Positions 10,270-21,051 are shown, counted from the stretch's first letter. The stretch is DNA of 64,000 bases from Pleurocapsa sp. PCC 7319 (GCF_000332195.1 NZ_KB235922.1:6049322-6113321), one strand, 5' to 3'. Notes: generated by a model not told the origin, from the letters alone. A program made the numbers and translations.

Positions 10270-10420
10270 GTGGGATACAAGGATACCCTAAAGGGTTCAG
10301 CAGTACATGCGGCGAACCGAATCGCCTTTGTTTTAAGCGGGACAAAGGCCAAGCGTATGGCCGCATCGTACCCCGCCAACGAATTGCTTCACCGCTTCGC
10401 ATATGGGGGAAAGTTCCCCC
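10270..10420. repeat. Cluster of palindromic repeats
   Basis: Several short hairpins follow each other: a CGGG...CCCCG arm pair enclosing GGCC...GGCC around 10338-10378, GGGGGAA/TTCCCCC at 10405-10420, and CTAAAGGG-type repeats near 10290. The short open frames crossing this region on both strands are by-products of the palindromes, not genes. Confidence 0.5.
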
Positions 10421-10518
10421 AGAGAAGACTTGAATTATTACCTATAACTAATGTTCCACGGAAGATACAACAGTTTCATTCGAAAACATTACGCATTCTC
10501 AACTCTATAATCAACAAT

Positions 10519-12240
10519 TTAGACTTCTCGATCAAAGCCAAACTTGTCTCTAATTTGAGAGTTAAAATATTGACCGACAGAGCTAGTTTCTTTTAGCTCT
10601 TTGTAAATTGATTCGGGGACATCGGAATATTTATAGATGCTACCGTTACCAAAAACGATACGGAGAGTTTGATGCTCTGCATCATAGTCAAAGGATTTAA
10701 TGGCCGTACTTTGATTTTTGAGTAGAGGAAAAGCAATCACATCTCGAATACTAGGAGAGTCGCTTAAGAGCATTACCAGGCGATCTATACCAATCCCTAA
10801 GCCACCGGTAGGAGGCATACCATATTCTAAGGCCGCTAAAAAGTCTTCATCAATATCTTGAGCTTCTAAGTCTCCTGCTGCTTTCTTAGCTGCTTGAGCT
10901 TCTAATCTCTGCCGTTGATCTTGGGGATCAGTTAACTCTGAAAAACTGTTGGCAGTTTCTCTCCCGACCATAAACAGTTCAAACCTTTCGACTAAACCTG
11001 GTTTATCTCGATGGGGTTTGGCTAAGGGAGAAATTTCTAGAGGATAGTCAATGATAAAAGTAGGCTGAATTAAAGTTGTTTCTACTTTTTGTTCAAAGGC
11101 TTCATTGAGTAATTTGCCGATAGTTTGACATTCGGCTGGTACCTCAATACCTGCATCTTTAGCCGCTGTTTTGGCAGAATTAAAGTCAGTAAACTGAGCA
11201 AAGTCAACCCCCGTGGCATCTTGAACAATTTCGTGCATGGTAACTCTACGCCAAGGAGGTGTGAGATCAATTTCGTCTCCTTGATAGGTAACTTTAGTTG
11301 TACCGAGAACTTCTTGAGCAACGGTCGTAATTAGATTTTCGGTTAACTCCATCATGTCGTGATAGTCAGCATAGGCTTGATACACTTCAATGGAGGTAAA
11401 TTCAGGATTATGGCGGGTAGACACCCCTTCGTTACGGAAAATTCTGCCCAACTCAAATACCTTTTCAAACCCACCGACAATTAACCTTTTGAGGTGTAAT
11501 TCGGTGGCGATGCGGAGATATAAATCCATCTCCAAAGTGTTGTGATAAGTAATAAATGGACGGGCTTCTGCTCCACCAGCTTCACTTTGCAGGACAGGAG
11601 TTTCGATTTCCAAAAAGTCCCTAGTTTCCAAATAACGACGAATTGCCGCAGTAACTTTGGCTCGCAGACGAAATGTTTGTCTTACCTGTGGATTGACTAT
11701 TAAATCTACATAACGCTGACGATAACGCTTTTCAGTGTCGGTTAAACCATGCCATTTATCAGGGAGAGGTAATAAAGATTTAGTCAGAATTTGAAACTCA
11801 CTGACATAGACGGAAAGTTCGCCTTTTTCCGTTCTTTTGATTGTACCTTTGACACCTAAAATGTCACCTGTGTCCGATAGTCTTTTAAGATGGTTAAATG
11901 GTCCCACCAAGTCAGACATGGTGTTGTTGATTTTTTTCTTTTCTAGATAAAGTTGAATTTTTCCCGTTTCGTCTTGTAGTTCAAAAAATGCCAGTTTACC
12001 AAAGACACGACGGGCCACAATTCTACCTGCGATCGCAACTTGATCTTCTACTTCTTCACCACTGGCTAAATCAGTATATTTTTCCTGTAACTCAGCAGCA
12101 TGGTGGCTTAATTCCCACTTATAAGCATAGGGATTTAATCCCAATTCCTTAATTTGGGCTACCTTCTCAATTCTGGTAGCGCGAATTTCTTCTAAGTTAG
12201 AACCACTTTGAGGCTTTTTCTGGGAATTCTCTGCTGCCAT
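10519..12240 (-). CDS. lysS: Lysyl-tRNA synthetase, class II, with C-terminal KTSC domain
   Basis: A 573-residue class II LysRS that charges tRNA-Lys. The N-terminal OB-fold anticodon-binding domain (~60-165, with [21 protein letters not shown]) precedes the catalytic core. Motif 2 is [18 protein letters not shown] and motif 3 is [13 protein letters not shown] near 485. Bacterial LysS is usually about 500 residues; here ~65 extra residues ([20 protein letters not shown] onward) form a KTSC domain, a small module named for its occurrence at LysRS C-termini. Its function is unclear. The start is at ATG 12240, with no strong Shine-Dalgarno. Confidence 0.95.
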   Translation of the reverse strand: MAAENSQKKPQSGSNLEEIRATRIEKVAQIKELGLNPYAYKWELSHHAAELQEKYTDLASGEEVEDQVAIAGRIVARRVFGKLAFFELQDETGKIQLYLEKKKINNTMSDLVGPFNHLKRLSDTGDILGVKGTIKRTEKGELSVYVSEFQILTKSLLPLPDKWHGLTDTEKRYRQRYVDLIVNPQVRQTFRLRAKVTAAIRRYLETRDFLEIETPVLQSEAGGAEARPFITYHNTLEMDLYLRIATELHLKRLIVGGFEKVFELGRIFRNEGVSTRHNPEFTSIEVYQAYADYHDMMELTENLITTVAQEVLGTTKVTYQGDEIDLTPPWRRVTMHEIVQDATGVDFAQFTDFNSAKTAAKDAGIEVPAECQTIGKLLNEAFEQKVETTLIQPTFIIDYPLEISPLAKPHRDKPGLVERFELFMVGRETANSFSELTDPQDQRQRLEAQAAKKAAGDLEAQDIDEDFLAALEYGMPPTGGLGIGIDRLVMLLSDSPSIRDVIAFPLLKNQSTAIKSFDYDAEHQTLRIVFGNGSIYKYSDVPESIYKELKETSSVGQYFNSQIRDKFGFDREV

Positions 12241-12550
12241 TACTACTAAAATTTATATTATGTGTCAAGATTGAATCAATAATTCAGTTTGCCAATTGTG
12301 ATTACGTCCTTGACGTAGCTCACAAATCGCTCTCTAAAAGGTAACGAAATTAGTTACACTTTCGCTAGCTTGATTGAAGAGTAATGCACTTTCTATTTTT
12401 AACAAACAGATCGAATTATAACGTATTAGAGAACTCGATCAGACTCAATTTTTATTTGACTTTTTTTGGATTTTAGATGTTGACTAAACCGTGGAAAATA
12501 ACTATTGGTTATCTTGGGTTGATTAGTCTTTTAGCAGTTAAATCCTAGCT
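12241..12550. other. Intergenic region upstream of lysS
   Basis: AT-rich DNA with no visible gene. It should contain the lysS promoter on the minus strand. I see no T-box or other recognisable leader. Confidence 0.4.
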
Positions 12551-12578
12551 AAAAGCTAAGAGCTAAGAGCTAAAAGCT
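12551..12578. repeat. Heptamer tandem repeat AARAGCT x4
   Basis: Four consecutive seven-base units (AAAAGCT, AAGAGCT, AAGAGCT, AAAAGCT) lie just beyond the psbC terminator. Confidence 0.7.
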
Positions 12579-12592
12579 TTTTGATAAAAAAT

Positions 12593-12618
12593 AAGCCCCT
12601 GCTAATCAGCAGAGGCTT
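12593..12618 (-). terminator. Terminator of the psbD-psbC operon
   Basis: On the minus strand AAGCCTCTGCT pairs with AGCAGGGGCTT around a 4-base loop and is followed by ATTTTTTATC. It lies about 45 bases beyond the psbC stop codon. Confidence 0.8.
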
Positions 12619-12664
12619 CATATTTTTAAACCTTAATTAGACTAAAAATAACTTCAATAGCTAA

Positions 12665-14047
12665 TTAGTCTAGATCGGGCATAGCCAATGTAGGTTCTGT
12701 TTCGCGGTCAATACCTTTTTCAAAACCACCAGCAGCAGCTCTAGCTCTACCAGCATGCCATAAGTGACCTACTAGGAAGAAGAAAGCTAAGATGAACTGG
12801 AATGCAGCCAACCATTGACGGATGTTTACGAAGTTGAAGGAGTTGGACTCAGTGATAATACCACCAACAGAGTTGATAGAAGCATTAGGAGCATGAGTCA
12901 TGTACTCAGCAGCGCGACGTAATTGCCAGGGCTGAATGTCATTTCTGATTTTGTCGAGGTCGATACCGTTAGGACCACGCATAGGCTCTAACCAAGGACC
13001 ACGGAAATCCCAAAAACGCATGGTTTCTCCACCAAGAATAATTTCACCAGTAGGAGAGCGCATGAGATATTTACCAAGTCCAGTAGGTCCTTGAGAAGTA
13101 CCAACGTTCGCGCCCATTTGTTGGTCACGAGCTAAGAAAGTAAAAGCTTGAGCTTGAGAAGCTTCTGCGTTTGTTGGACCATAAAACTCACTAGGATAAG
13201 CGGTGTTATTGAACCATACGAAACAAGCAGCAATAAAGGACATTAAGGAGACTGCACCAATACTATAGGAAAGGTAAGCTTCTCCATTCCAAATCAATGC
13301 ACGGCGTGCCCATGCAAAAGGCTTGGTCAGAATATGCCAAATACCACCACTAATACAAATCAAACCAATCCAAATATGACCACCAATGATGTCTTCCATG
13401 TTATTGACACCAATAATCCAACCTTCACCACCAAATGGTGCTGCAGTTAGATAGCCGAAGATTGTACCAGGATCAAGGGTAGGATTGGTAATTACCCGCA
13501 CATCTCCACCACCAGGAGCCCAGGTGTCATAAACGCCACCAAAGAACATCGCTTTGAACACTAGTAGAAATGCACCTAGTCCAAGAAGAATCAGGTGATA
13601 ACCAATGATGTTAGTCATTTGGTTCTTGTCTTTCCAATCTTGACTAAAGAAGTTGGAGTAATCTTCTAACGTTTCTGGTCCACGAAGAGCGTGATAAATA
13701 CCGCCTAAACCAAGAACAGCGGATGAAATTAAGTGTAAAACACCAACAACAAAGTAGGGGTAAGTACTAATGACTTCACCACCAGGTCCTACACCCCAGC
13801 CCAAAGTTGCTAGGTGAGGAATAAGAATCATGCCCTGTTCATACATGGGCTTTTCTGGAACATAGTGTGCAACTTCAAAGATAGTCATTGCACCAGTCCA
13901 GAACACAATTAAGCCAGCGTGAGCAACGTGCGCGCCCAGTAGCTTACCAGAAAGATTAATCAAACGAGCATTTCCTGCCCACCAGGCAAAGCCTGTGGAG
14001 TTAATGTCGCGACCTGCGCCACCGGCAGGATTAGAGAGCGTTACCAC
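12665..14047 (-). CDS. psbC: Photosystem II CP43 chlorophyll-binding protein
   Basis: CP43 is the inner antenna protein of photosystem II and donates an Arg and a Glu near the oxygen-evolving cluster. The sequence is canonical: [19 protein letters not shown] near the N-terminus, repeated His-bearing transmembrane helices, and the lumenal loop with [17 protein letters not shown] (cluster-contacting GGETMRFWD). I place the start at GTG 14047 ([10 protein letters not shown]), not the upstream ATG at 14074. A GGAGG sits 9 bases before this GTG, the 460-residue product matches the family, and GTG starts overlapping psbD are the rule. It overlaps the psbD end by 17 bases, so the two are cotranscribed. 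Confidence 0.97.
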   Translation of the reverse strand: MVTLSNPAGGAGRDINSTGFAWWAGNARLINLSGKLLGAHVAHAGLIVFWTGAMTIFEVAHYVPEKPMYEQGMILIPHLATLGWGVGPGGEVISTYPYFVVGVLHLISSAVLGLGGIYHALRGPETLEDYSNFFSQDWKDKNQMTNIIGYHLILLGLGAFLLVFKAMFFGGVYDTWAPGGGDVRVITNPTLDPGTIFGYLTAAPFGGEGWIIGVNNMEDIIGGHIWIGLICISGGIWHILTKPFAWARRALIWNGEAYLSYSIGAVSLMSFIAACFVWFNNTAYPSEFYGPTNAEASQAQAFTFLARDQQMGANVGTSQGPTGLGKYLMRSPTGEIILGGETMRFWDFRGPWLEPMRGPNGIDLDKIRNDIQPWQLRRAAEYMTHAPNASINSVGGIITESNSFNFVNIRQWLAAFQFILAFFFLVGHLWHAGRARAAAGGFEKGIDRETEPTLAMPDLD

Positions 14048-15089
14048 GTGGTAGAACCTCCTCTGGGAATTCAAAGTTTTGATGTGGTTGGTCTTGAGTT
14101 GCCATCCAGGCTCTCAGACCTTCGTTGAGCAAAATATTTTTGGTGTAGAAAGTTTCAAACTCAGGATCTTCTGCTGCTCTCAACTCTTGAGATACGAAGT
14201 CATATGCTCGTAAGTTCAACGCAATGCCGATAATCCCGATACTTGCCATCCATAGTCCGGTTACGGGGACGAACAACATAAAGAAGTGTAACCAACGTTT
14301 GTTGGAGAAAGCAATCCCGAAAATCTGTGACCAGAAACGGTTTGCTGTCACCATACTATATGTTTCTTCTGCTTGAGTTGGTTCAAACGCTCTAAAGGTG
14401 TTCGCTTCGCCACCGTCATCAAATAAGGTATTTTCTACTGTTGCTCCGTGAATCGCACACAATAATGCTCCACCGAGAACACCTGCTACTCCCATCATGT
14501 GGAAGGGATTCAAGGTGAAGTTGTGGAATCCTTGTACAAACAGGATGAAACGGAAGATTCCCGCCACACCTAAGCTAGGTGCGAAGAACCAACTGTGCTG
14601 CCCTAAAGGATAAAGCAAAAATACCGAAACAAATACGGCGATGGGGGCGGAGAAAGCGATCGCGTTGTAAGGACGAATTCCTACGAGACGAGCAATCTCA
14701 AACTGACGGAGCATAAAGCCAATCAATGCAAAGGCACCGTGGAGAGCGATGAAAGCCCACAAACCACCGATTTGACACCAACGGGTAAAACTCCAAGCAG
14801 CTTCAGGACCCCAGAGAAATAGCAGGGAATGACCCATGCTATCTGCGGGAGTGGAAGCGGCTACGGTCAAAAAGTTACATCCTTCGAGGTAAGAACTTGC
14901 TAGACCGTGAGTATACCAGGAAGTCACAAAGGTAGTGCAGGTGAGCCAACCACCAATGGACAAGTAGGCACAGGGGAAAAGCAGAATACCCGACCATCCT
15001 ACGAATACAAATCGATCGCGCTTGAGCCAGTCATCTACCGCATCAAAGATGCCGCGTTTAGCTGGGGCGCGTCCTACTGCTATTGTCAT
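14031..15089 (-). CDS. psbD: Photosystem II D2 reaction-centre protein
   Basis: D2 pairs with D1 to bind P680, pheophytin, the fixed quinone QA and the non-haem iron in the thylakoid membrane. The 352-residue length is exact for the family, and five transmembrane helices are evident. Recognisable segments include [20 protein letters not shown] at the N-terminus, the P680/iron-ligand region [18 protein letters not shown], and the C-terminus [15 protein letters not shown]. An AGAGGATT sequence about 8 bases upstream serves as ribosome binding site. It is the first gene of the psbD-psbC operon. Only one psbD is in this window; many cyanobacteria carry a second copy elsewhere. Confidence 0.98.
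   Translation of the reverse strand: MTIAVGRAPAKRGIFDAVDDWLKRDRFVFVGWSGILLFPCAYLSIGGWLTCTTFVTSWYTHGLASSYLEGCNFLTVAASTPADSMGHSLLFLWGPEAAWSFTRWCQIGGLWAFIALHGAFALIGFMLRQFEIARLVGIRPYNAIAFSAPIAVFVSVFLLYPLGQHSWFFAPSLGVAGIFRFILFVQGFHNFTLNPFHMMGVAGVLGGALLCAIHGATVENTLFDDGGEANTFRAFEPTQAEETYSMVTANRFWSQIFGIAFSNKRWLHFFMLFVPVTGLWMASIGIIGIALNLRAYDFVSQELRAAEDPEFETFYTKNILLNEGLRAWMATQDQPHQNFEFPEEVLPRGNAL
14057..14061 (-). promoter_or_regulatory. Ribosome binding site fixing the psbC GTG start
   Basis: GGAGG on the minus strand lies inside the psbD coding sequence, 9 bases before GTG 14045-14047. It supports the GTG over the upstream in-frame ATG. Confidence 0.8.
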
Positions 15090-15617
15090 ATTTTCTAATC
15101 CTCTTGCTTGAATAAATAGAGCGCAAGATTTCTCAAAATTTACTTTTCTATCATGCCTTAGGCAACTACTTCAACAAATTGTTGAGAAGTGCCAAGTTTT
15201 ATAAAACTTTACCAGATTTCCAGGTAATATTCTCAGTTATTGGCTGGGATCGCCATTAATATACCGTTACAACTTATTCTCTAAAAGAGGATTCAGGTAA
15301 CAGACATTAAATTAACATGAAAGTAGCCCGCTATAGGGAAGAGAGCGATTTCCAGATGGAAAATACAAGTTACTCAAGTCCCACAATAGCCCTTAGATAA
15401 TTATTAGCAAAATTTTTACAAAATGACACAAAAACAATTAAATTGAGAAAAATCTTTAAGCTTTTAGTTGGCTACTAGCAATTAAGCAAAGTGGAATTTA
15501 TGTGGGATCAGCACTTAATGGAAAAATAAAATTTAGTTATAGATTTTCCTGGAATTCCCCAATACTAGGCAAAGAATATTAGTCAAAGAACAATAATTAA
15601 ATTACGATAGTATAGCG
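15090..15617. other. Divergent promoter region of psbD and ycf4
   Basis: A 528-base AT-rich gap between divergent genes. It must hold the psbD promoter and leader (minus) and the ycf4 promoter (plus), but no single -10/-35 pair stands out. No open frame with coding character is visible. Confidence 0.5.
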
Positions 15618-16178
15618 ATGACCACTAATCAAACTACAAAACAAACTCTTCGACAAGATATTTTAGGCTCACGCAGGTTCAGTAACTACCTGTGGGCTAC
15701 CATAGTCACTATTGGTGGTACAGGATTTTTACTAGCAGGATTGTCAAGTTACCTAAAAACCAATTTACTAATTGTTTCTGATACCAGTCAGTTACAGTTT
15801 ATTCCCCAGGGAGTTGCTTTGACTTTCTATGGCGTAGCTGGCTTACTACTAGCAGCATATCTTTGGCTATTGGTGACTTGGAATGTCGGTGGCGGATACA
15901 ACGAATTTAATAAGAAAACAGGAAAAGTCGTGATTTCTCGTTGGGGTTATCCAGGCAAAAATCGACGAGTAGAAGTAGATATTCCCCTCACTGATGTTCA
16001 ATCTGTTAGAGCTGAAATTCGAGACGGACTTAGCCCCAAGCGTACTCTATATTTACGTTCAAAAAAGAGAAGAGATATTCCCCTTACTCGTGTGGGCGAA
16101 CCAATAGCTCTCTCAACTCTGGAAAATCAGGGTGCAGAATTAGCAAGATTTTTAGCAGTCCCCCTAGAAGGACTCTAA
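15618..16178 (+). CDS. ycf4: Photosystem I assembly protein Ycf4
   Basis: A 186-residue thylakoid membrane protein that acts as a scaffold in photosystem I assembly. Two transmembrane helices are seen near residues 22-45 and 65-88, followed by the conserved WNVGGGYNEFNKKTG and the IRDGLSPKRTLYLR region typical of Ycf4. The N-terminus (LGSRRFSNYLWATIVTIGG) is also family-like. It is divergent from psbD, a common cyanobacterial arrangement. Confidence 0.93.
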   Translation: MTTNQTTKQTLRQDILGSRRFSNYLWATIVTIGGTGFLLAGLSSYLKTNLLIVSDTSQLQFIPQGVALTFYGVAGLLLAAYLWLLVTWNVGGGYNEFNKKTGKVVISRWGYPGKNRRVEVDIPLTDVQSVRAEIRDGLSPKRTLYLRSKKRRDIPLTRVGEPIALSTLENQGAELARFLAVPLEGL

Positions 16179-16272
16179 GCTGTGAAAAATGTCAACTGAA
16201 TATTCCCAGTCCGGCAAAATTTAGGCTAAAAAGGTCATTAATGTAAGGGGTTAAACAGTCAAAACTATAACG

Positions 16273-17034
16273 ATGATTAAGAAAACAAATATGTGGCTAA
16301 TCAAGATGTTTTCGTTACTGCTAGTTAGTGGTTTAGTTTTGGGAGGCTGCTCTACATCAGCGACAGATGTTTCCCAATCATCTGCATCATCTGATAATCT
16401 GGCAAATAATCAATCACAATTGGCGATCGCCGAAAATAAAAATAGTAATAAAACAATGAGTAATAATTTGCCTCAACTGGAAGGGATGGCGACTGTCGAA
16501 TTGCAGGTTAATGGTTCTCCTATAACCATTCAAGTTAATGGTACAGAAGCTCCATTAACTGCTGGCAATTTTGTCGATTTAGTCGATCAAGGTATTTATG
16601 ATGGATTAGTATTTCACCGAGTCATTCCTGGTTTTGTTGCTCAGGGTGGAGATCCTCAAGGAAAAGATCCTAATTTTTCTGGACAATTAGGTACAGGTGG
16701 TTTTATAGATCCTCAGACTGGTCAAGAACGTCGTATTCCTCTGGAAATAAAGCTTGATGGTAAAGAGAAACCTATCTATAGCAAAGCTAAATTACCTTCC
16801 CAGTCTGTGGTACTTAAACACGATCGCGGTGTAATTGCAATGGCACGTTCAACGATGCCTGATTCGGCTTCTTCCCAATTTTATATCGCTTTAGAAGACT
16901 TACCCTCTTTGGATGGAGATTATGCTGTCTTTGGTAAAGTTCTAGAAGGAATGGATGTAGTAGATAGCATTAAGCAAGGAGATCGCATTACTACCGCCAC
17001 AGTAGTTGAAGGCGCAGAAAACCTTAAGAAATAG
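16273..17034 (+). CDS. Cyclophilin-type peptidyl-prolyl isomerase, lipoprotein
   Basis: A 253-residue protein with a lipoprotein signal peptide; the lipobox LVLGGC places the lipidated Cys at residue 26. A Ser/Asn-rich linker (30-65) leads to a cyclophilin domain that catalyses proline cis-trans isomerisation. Recognisable parts are [55 protein letters not shown] and the ending [17 protein letters not shown]. It should be anchored on the periplasmic or lumenal face and act in extracytoplasmic folding. It lies 94 bases after ycf4; cotranscription is possible. Confidence 0.93.
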   Translation: MIKKTNMWLIKMFSLLLVSGLVLGGCSTSATDVSQSSASSDNLANNQSQLAIAENKNSNKTMSNNLPQLEGMATVELQVNGSPITIQVNGTEAPLTAGNFVDLVDQGIYDGLVFHRVIPGFVAQGGDPQGKDPNFSGQLGTGGFIDPQTGQERRIPLEIKLDGKEKPIYSKAKLPSQSVVLKHDRGVIAMARSTMPDSASSQFYIALEDLPSLDGDYAVFGKVLEGMDVVDSIKQGDRITTATVVEGAENLKK

Positions 17035-17214
17035 GAGAGTTTTCAGTTTAGATGGAGAGTTACTGATTCAATTACCCTAGACTTAAAATTTAGAATTTTA
17101 AAGTAATTCAAAAACTTTATCTACATCAGTTTGACGAAGTTACAAGCTTTTTAATTGATAAATTCATAACTGTTGAGATTTTTGAATGCCTCATTATTTA
17201 ATCAGAAAAACTAT

Positions 17215-17249
17215 AACTCCAAACTCCAAACTTAGAACTCCGAACTCAC
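17215..17249. repeat. Heptamer tandem repeat AACTCCA-type x5
   Basis: Five seven-base units (AACTCCA, AACTCCA, AACTTAG, AACTCCG, AACTCAC) end five bases before the start codon of the ketoacyl synthase gene. They occupy the place where its ribosome binding site would be. Confidence 0.7.
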
Positions 17250-17253
17250 GTAT

Positions 17254-18387
17254 ATGAATGTAGTTGTTACTGGGATAGGATTAATGTCCTGTCTCGGTTC
17301 ACTCCAAACAACTTGGACTAGTATCTTACGAGGGAAATCCGGGATTAAGCTCTATCATCTTTTTCCTGAACTTTCTGCTTATCCTCTAGGTTTAATTAAT
17401 CCTCAAGCAAGCAAAATAGACAAAATAACTCAACAGTTGCTGTTGGCTACTCTCCAAGATGGAGGATTACAAACTCCCTTAGATAAATGTGGGGTAGTAA
17501 TTGGTTCTAGTAGAGGGTGTCAGGCTAGCTGGGAAGAGTTAGCGACTCAAAGATATAACTCTAATCACTCAAGTAACTCAATTTCTAACTGGTTATCTAC
17601 CCTCCCCGATCAACCAGCGATCACTACTGCTCGCTATCTTAGAACTAAAGCACCAGTCCTAGCACCAATGGCAGCTTGTGCGACAGGAATTTGGAGCTTA
17701 GCCAGGGGTTATGAGTTAATTAAAACTGGTCAATGTCAAAGAGCGATCGTGGGTGCAGTAGAAGCTCCGATTACGCCTCTTACTTTGGCAGCTTTTGAGC
17801 GAATGGGTGCATTAGCTACTACAGGTTGTTACCCTTTTGATTTTGCTCGAGAAGGGTTGGTTTTGGGAGAGGGGGGAGCAATGTTTATCCTTGAAACAGA
17901 CGAATTAGCTGCCCGTCGTCAAGCTAAAGTTTACGGCAGAATATTAGGATTTGGATTAACCTGCGATGCCCATCACATCAGTGCACCTCAAACTGTAAAA
18001 GGGAGTGCAGCTAGAGCTATTAAACAAGCTTTAGAGCGAAGTAATTTGGAACCGCAGGCGATCGACTATCTTCATACTCACGGCACGAGTACTGCTTTAA
18101 ATGATCGCCATGAAGCTCAATTAATTCAACACGTATTTCCTCAAACAGTTGCCACAAGTTCAACTAAAGGAGCAATAGGACATACTCTAGGAGCATCAGG
18201 AGCGATCGGCACTGCTCTGACTCTAATGGCACTCCATCACGGTTACTTACCTCCCTGTGTGGGGTTAAACAATTTGGAATTCGATCTCGATGTTGTAACT
18301 CAAGCGAGAAAAGCAGAAATAAACTATGCAATGTGTTTCTGCTTTGGCTTTGGTGGTCAAAATGCTGTAATAACTTTAAGTAAATAA
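17254..18387 (+). CDS. Beta-ketoacyl-ACP synthase (KAS II-like)
   Basis: A 377-residue thiolase-fold condensing enzyme. It opens with VVTGIGLMSCLGS. The active-site Cys is in PMAACATGIWS near residue 141, the two catalytic His are in HTHGTSTALND (~275) and GAIGHTLGASG (~309), and GFGGQNAVI closes the fold. It is about 35 residues shorter than a standard FabF. No other fatty-acid gene is adjacent, so it may be a second, specialised synthase rather than the main FabF. The start is supported by alignment of the N-terminus; no good ribosome binding site is seen. Confidence 0.85.
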   Translation: MNVVVTGIGLMSCLGSLQTTWTSILRGKSGIKLYHLFPELSAYPLGLINPQASKIDKITQQLLLATLQDGGLQTPLDKCGVVIGSSRGCQASWEELATQRYNSNHSSNSISNWLSTLPDQPAITTARYLRTKAPVLAPMAACATGIWSLARGYELIKTGQCQRAIVGAVEAPITPLTLAAFERMGALATTGCYPFDFAREGLVLGEGGAMFILETDELAARRQAKVYGRILGFGLTCDAHHISAPQTVKGSAARAIKQALERSNLEPQAIDYLHTHGTSTALNDRHEAQLIQHVFPQTVATSSTKGAIGHTLGASGAIGTALTLMALHHGYLPPCVGLNNLEFDLDVVTQARKAEINYAMCFCFGFGGQNAVITLSK

Positions 18388-18426
18388 CTCTGTCTTTAGA
18401 CTCAGAGTAGATCTAGTAAATAAACT

Positions 18427-18537
18427 TTAGTTTAGAAGATGGTCATCAAACAAACAAGCTTTATAAGTCTGAACATTAGTTTTACTAAGATCTCCATAGC
18501 GTGAATCAGATTTTTGTTCGTTTTCTTCTGTAGACAT
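18427..18537 (-). CDS. Possible small protein, 36 residues
   Basis: A short open frame between two plus-strand genes encodes MSTEENEQKSDSRYGDLSK and a further 17 residues ending LLN. The charged N-terminus and ordinary codon use are compatible with a real small protein. There is no clear ribosome binding site and I do not recognise a family. Confidence 0.3.
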   Translation of the reverse strand: MSTEENEQKSDSRYGDLSKTNVQTYKACLFDDHLLN

Positions 18538-18591
18538 AAGATATTACTTACAATGGTTATATCTTGACAGTAGGTTTAATTTTCTCAAATA

Positions 18592-19173
18592 ATGACCGCT
18601 ACAACACCTATATTGACTTTGGAAGAATACCTTACTTATGACGACGGTACTGATAATCATTATGAATTAGTAGATGGAAAATTGGTTAAAATGCCACCTG
18701 AAAGCGATCGCAATAATATAATTGCTCTCTATCTACTGTCAGAGTTTCTCAAGCTTGTTCCAATTAAGCTGATTCGCCATAAAGACACTGAAATTGTAGT
18801 TACAGGCAATCGCGCTAGAGTAAGAATGCCTGACTTGCTAATCTTAACTGAGGAATTATTGGTAGCAATTGGTGGTAGGCGAGCTACAATTACCTCTGAT
18901 ATGCCATCTCCTATTTTGGCTGTAGAAGTAGTTTCTCCTGGCAAAGCTAATAGAGACAGAGATTATAGATACAAAAGATCTGAATACGCTGCAAGAGGAA
19001 TTATTGAATATTGGATTGTCGATCCTGAATTTTCTAAAGTGACGGTATTATCCTTGATAGATGGTCTGTATGAAGAGACTGTATTTGAAGATGAACAAAT
19101 AATAACTTCTACCGTTCTTCCTGAATTTTCGCTAACAGTTGCTCAGGTCTTTAGGTTTGAGGAAAATTCCTAA
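18592..19173 (+). CDS. Uma2-family (DUF820) endonuclease-fold protein
   Basis: A 193-residue protein of the Uma2/DUF820 family, a restriction-endonuclease-like (PD-(D/E)XK) fold greatly expanded in cyanobacteria. Typical parts are LTLEEYLTYDDGTDNHYELV at the N-terminus, RVRMPDLLIL, PILAVEVVSPG with the catalytic-type Glu-Val, KRSEYAARGIIEYWIVDP and the C-terminal strand region. The biological role of the family is unknown. The gene stands alone. Confidence 0.88.
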   Translation: MTATTPILTLEEYLTYDDGTDNHYELVDGKLVKMPPESDRNNIIALYLLSEFLKLVPIKLIRHKDTEIVVTGNRARVRMPDLLILTEELLVAIGGRRATITSDMPSPILAVEVVSPGKANRDRDYRYKRSEYAARGIIEYWIVDPEFSKVTVLSLIDGLYEETVFEDEQIITSTVLPEFSLTVAQVFRFEENS

Positions 19174-19244
19174 ATAATTCAGAACATAATATTGAACAAT
19201 AACCGTCGTGCATTCTCGTTCCAAGCTCCAAGGATGTAGAGCGT

Positions 19245-19300
19245 GGGATGAGTTAATGTTTGTGGTTAATATTCATTAACAAACAGTTGAAAGACATCCC
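19245..19300. repeat. Imperfect hairpin upstream of acsF
   Basis: GGGATG at the left pairs with CATCCC at the right, and TGTTTGTGGTTAAT inside pairs imperfectly with ATTAACAAACA. The left flank shares TAGAGCGTGGGA with 8152-8167. It could be a dispersed repeat or a leader structure for acsF. Confidence 0.4.
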
Positions 19301-19388
19301 AACTATTAGAGAATATGATCTGAGTAACCTCTGATGATGGCAATTAGAGCCAGCTTGTCTAGATAAAAAAAGTTAAGTATTAAAAATA

Positions 19389-20465
19389 ATGGTAGATAGC
19401 CTTAAGAAACCACAGTTTGAGGAAGTACGCCCTGGAGTTAAATCTCCTGCGGAAGAAACAATTCTTACTCCTCGCTTCTATACAACCGATTTCGAGGAGA
19501 TGGCTAAGATGGACATCTCTGTCAATGAAGATGAATTGAGAGCGATTTTAGAAGAGTTCCGCGTTGACTATAATCGTCATCATTTCGTTCGAGATGAGCA
19601 GTTTCAAAAATCTTGGGATAGCATTAGCGGCGAGACACGCAAGCTCTTTATTGAATTCCTCGAACGTTCTTGTACCGCTGAGTTTTCTGGCTTTCTCCTC
19701 TATAAAGAATTAGGTAGACGTTTAAAAGGCAAAAGCCCTGTATTAGCTGAAATTTTCACTCTCATGTCACGAGATGAAGCTCGTCATGCAGGTTTTCTCA
19801 ACAAAGCACTATCAGATTTCAATCTTTCTCTCGATTTAGGATTTTTAACTAAAAGTCGCAAATATACTTTCTTTAAGCCTAAATTTATCTTCTACGCCAC
19901 TTACCTATCAGAGAAGATTGGTTACTGGCGTTATATCACTATTTTCCGCCATTTAGAACAGCATCCTGAAAACGAAATTTATCCTATTTTCAGTTTCTTT
20001 GAAAATTGGTGCCAAGACGAAAACCGTCACGGTGACTTCTTCGATGCCATTATGAAGTCTCAACCCCAATTCCTCAATGATTGGAAAGCTAGATTGTGGA
20101 GTCGCTTCTTCTTGCTGTCAGTATTTGCGACTATGTACCTTAATGACGTTCAGCGCTCTGGTTTCTACGCCTCTTTAGGTTTAGATGCCAGAGAATATGA
20201 TAAACACGTCATTGATAAAACTAACGAAACCGCAGGAAGGGTTTTTCCAGTTATTTTGGATGTAGACCATCCTGATTTCTACAACTGCTTAGAAAAATGT
20301 GTAACCAACAACGAGAAATTAACTGCGATCGCTAATTCGAATGCGCCCGCACCCGTTAAATTCTTACAAAAGCTACCTCACTATGTATCTAACGGTGTAG
20401 AGCTAATCAAAATGTACTTCATCAAGCCAATTCGTGTAGATAACTTGGCTGGGACTGTTCGCTAA
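19389..20465 (+). CDS. acsF: Magnesium-protoporphyrin IX monomethyl ester (oxidative) cyclase
   Basis: A 358-residue ferritin-like di-iron enzyme that forms the isocyclic ring E of chlorophyll from Mg-protoporphyrin IX monomethyl ester with O2. The iron-binding motifs are visible: [16 protein letters not shown] (~95), [15 protein letters not shown] (~130) and [17 protein letters not shown] (~205). The length matches AcsF. It acts at the membrane with Ycf54 and a reductant. The isolated position with its own terminator suggests a single-gene unit. Confidence 0.96.
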   Translation: MVDSLKKPQFEEVRPGVKSPAEETILTPRFYTTDFEEMAKMDISVNEDELRAILEEFRVDYNRHHFVRDEQFQKSWDSISGETRKLFIEFLERSCTAEFSGFLLYKELGRRLKGKSPVLAEIFTLMSRDEARHAGFLNKALSDFNLSLDLGFLTKSRKYTFFKPKFIFYATYLSEKIGYWRYITIFRHLEQHPENEIYPIFSFFENWCQDENRHGDFFDAIMKSQPQFLNDWKARLWSRFFLLSVFATMYLNDVQRSGFYASLGLDAREYDKHVIDKTNETAGRVFPVILDVDHPDFYNCLEKCVTNNEKLTAIANSNAPAPVKFLQKLPHYVSNGVELIKMYFIKPIRVDNLAGTVR

Positions 20466-20497
20466 AATTGCCATTGGTAATTATTACCTGTTTATTC

Positions 20498-20524
20498 AAG
20501 TCCTGTTTGTGACAGGGCTTTTTT
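20498..20524 (+). terminator. Terminator of acsF
   Basis: AAGTCCTGT pairs with ACAGGGCTT (one G-T) and is followed by TTTTTT, about 33 bases after the acsF stop. Confidence 0.8.
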
Positions 20525-20572
20525 CATGAGCGTTGTTGATTTAAATTGGCAAAATCAACAGTTGGAGCTGAA

Positions 20573-20875
20573 TTAAGCTGAATTTAACAAGCTCTTTTCA
20601 AAAAAGTTGATAAATGCACGAGACAAATTGAGTGATGTTTGTTGCAGAGATTGAGAATAAACCTCTGTTTTTAACCACTTATGTTCTTGTTTGAGATTAG
20701 GCAACAAAGCATTTAGCCCACTACGAGACAAGCTTTTACCAGTCTCTTTATAGGTTTCAATACTTTTGTTCAAAGCATAATTCCACCACCAACGACAGCA
20801 ACCCATAGCACCTGCCAATTGCTGCTTTTGTTCATCAGTGGGATAAATTCGTACTTTTTGTGCTTGTCTAATCAT
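20573..20875 (-). pseudogene. TnpB remnant, N-terminal quarter only
   Basis: About 100 residues match the N-terminus of IS200/IS605 TnpB: MIRQAQKVRIYPTDEQKQQL, then WWWNYALNKSIETYKETGK and LNLSRAFINFFEK, where the family sequence stops. The RuvC domain and zinc ribbon (about 280 residues) are absent, and the frame ends in a few unrelated codons. It is a decayed transposon fragment behind acsF. Confidence 0.85.
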
Positions 20876-21051
20876 GTCTATCACTATAAATGTTGATGAT
20901 AAAATACTCAAGCACAAGATTCTCAACCCTTGATAGCCAAGTTCGATTCATCTCCCACTAAGCACTACATCCTTGGTACTTTGAGGGAGAATTTTCTTAC
21001 ACTAGGTTAAATAATTGCATTCGTAAATCTCGGTTTTTCAGTACGCTCTAA

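Noticed and set aside
14048-14074. ATG-started longer psbC (9 extra residues)
   Set aside because: GTG 14047 has GGAGG at the right spacing and gives the conserved CP43 N-terminus and length.
20935-20960. TTCGATT resembling a tRNA T-loop
   Set aside because: The flanking bases do not form a T stem, and no acceptor or anticodon arm is present. I found no tRNA or rRNA gene in the window.
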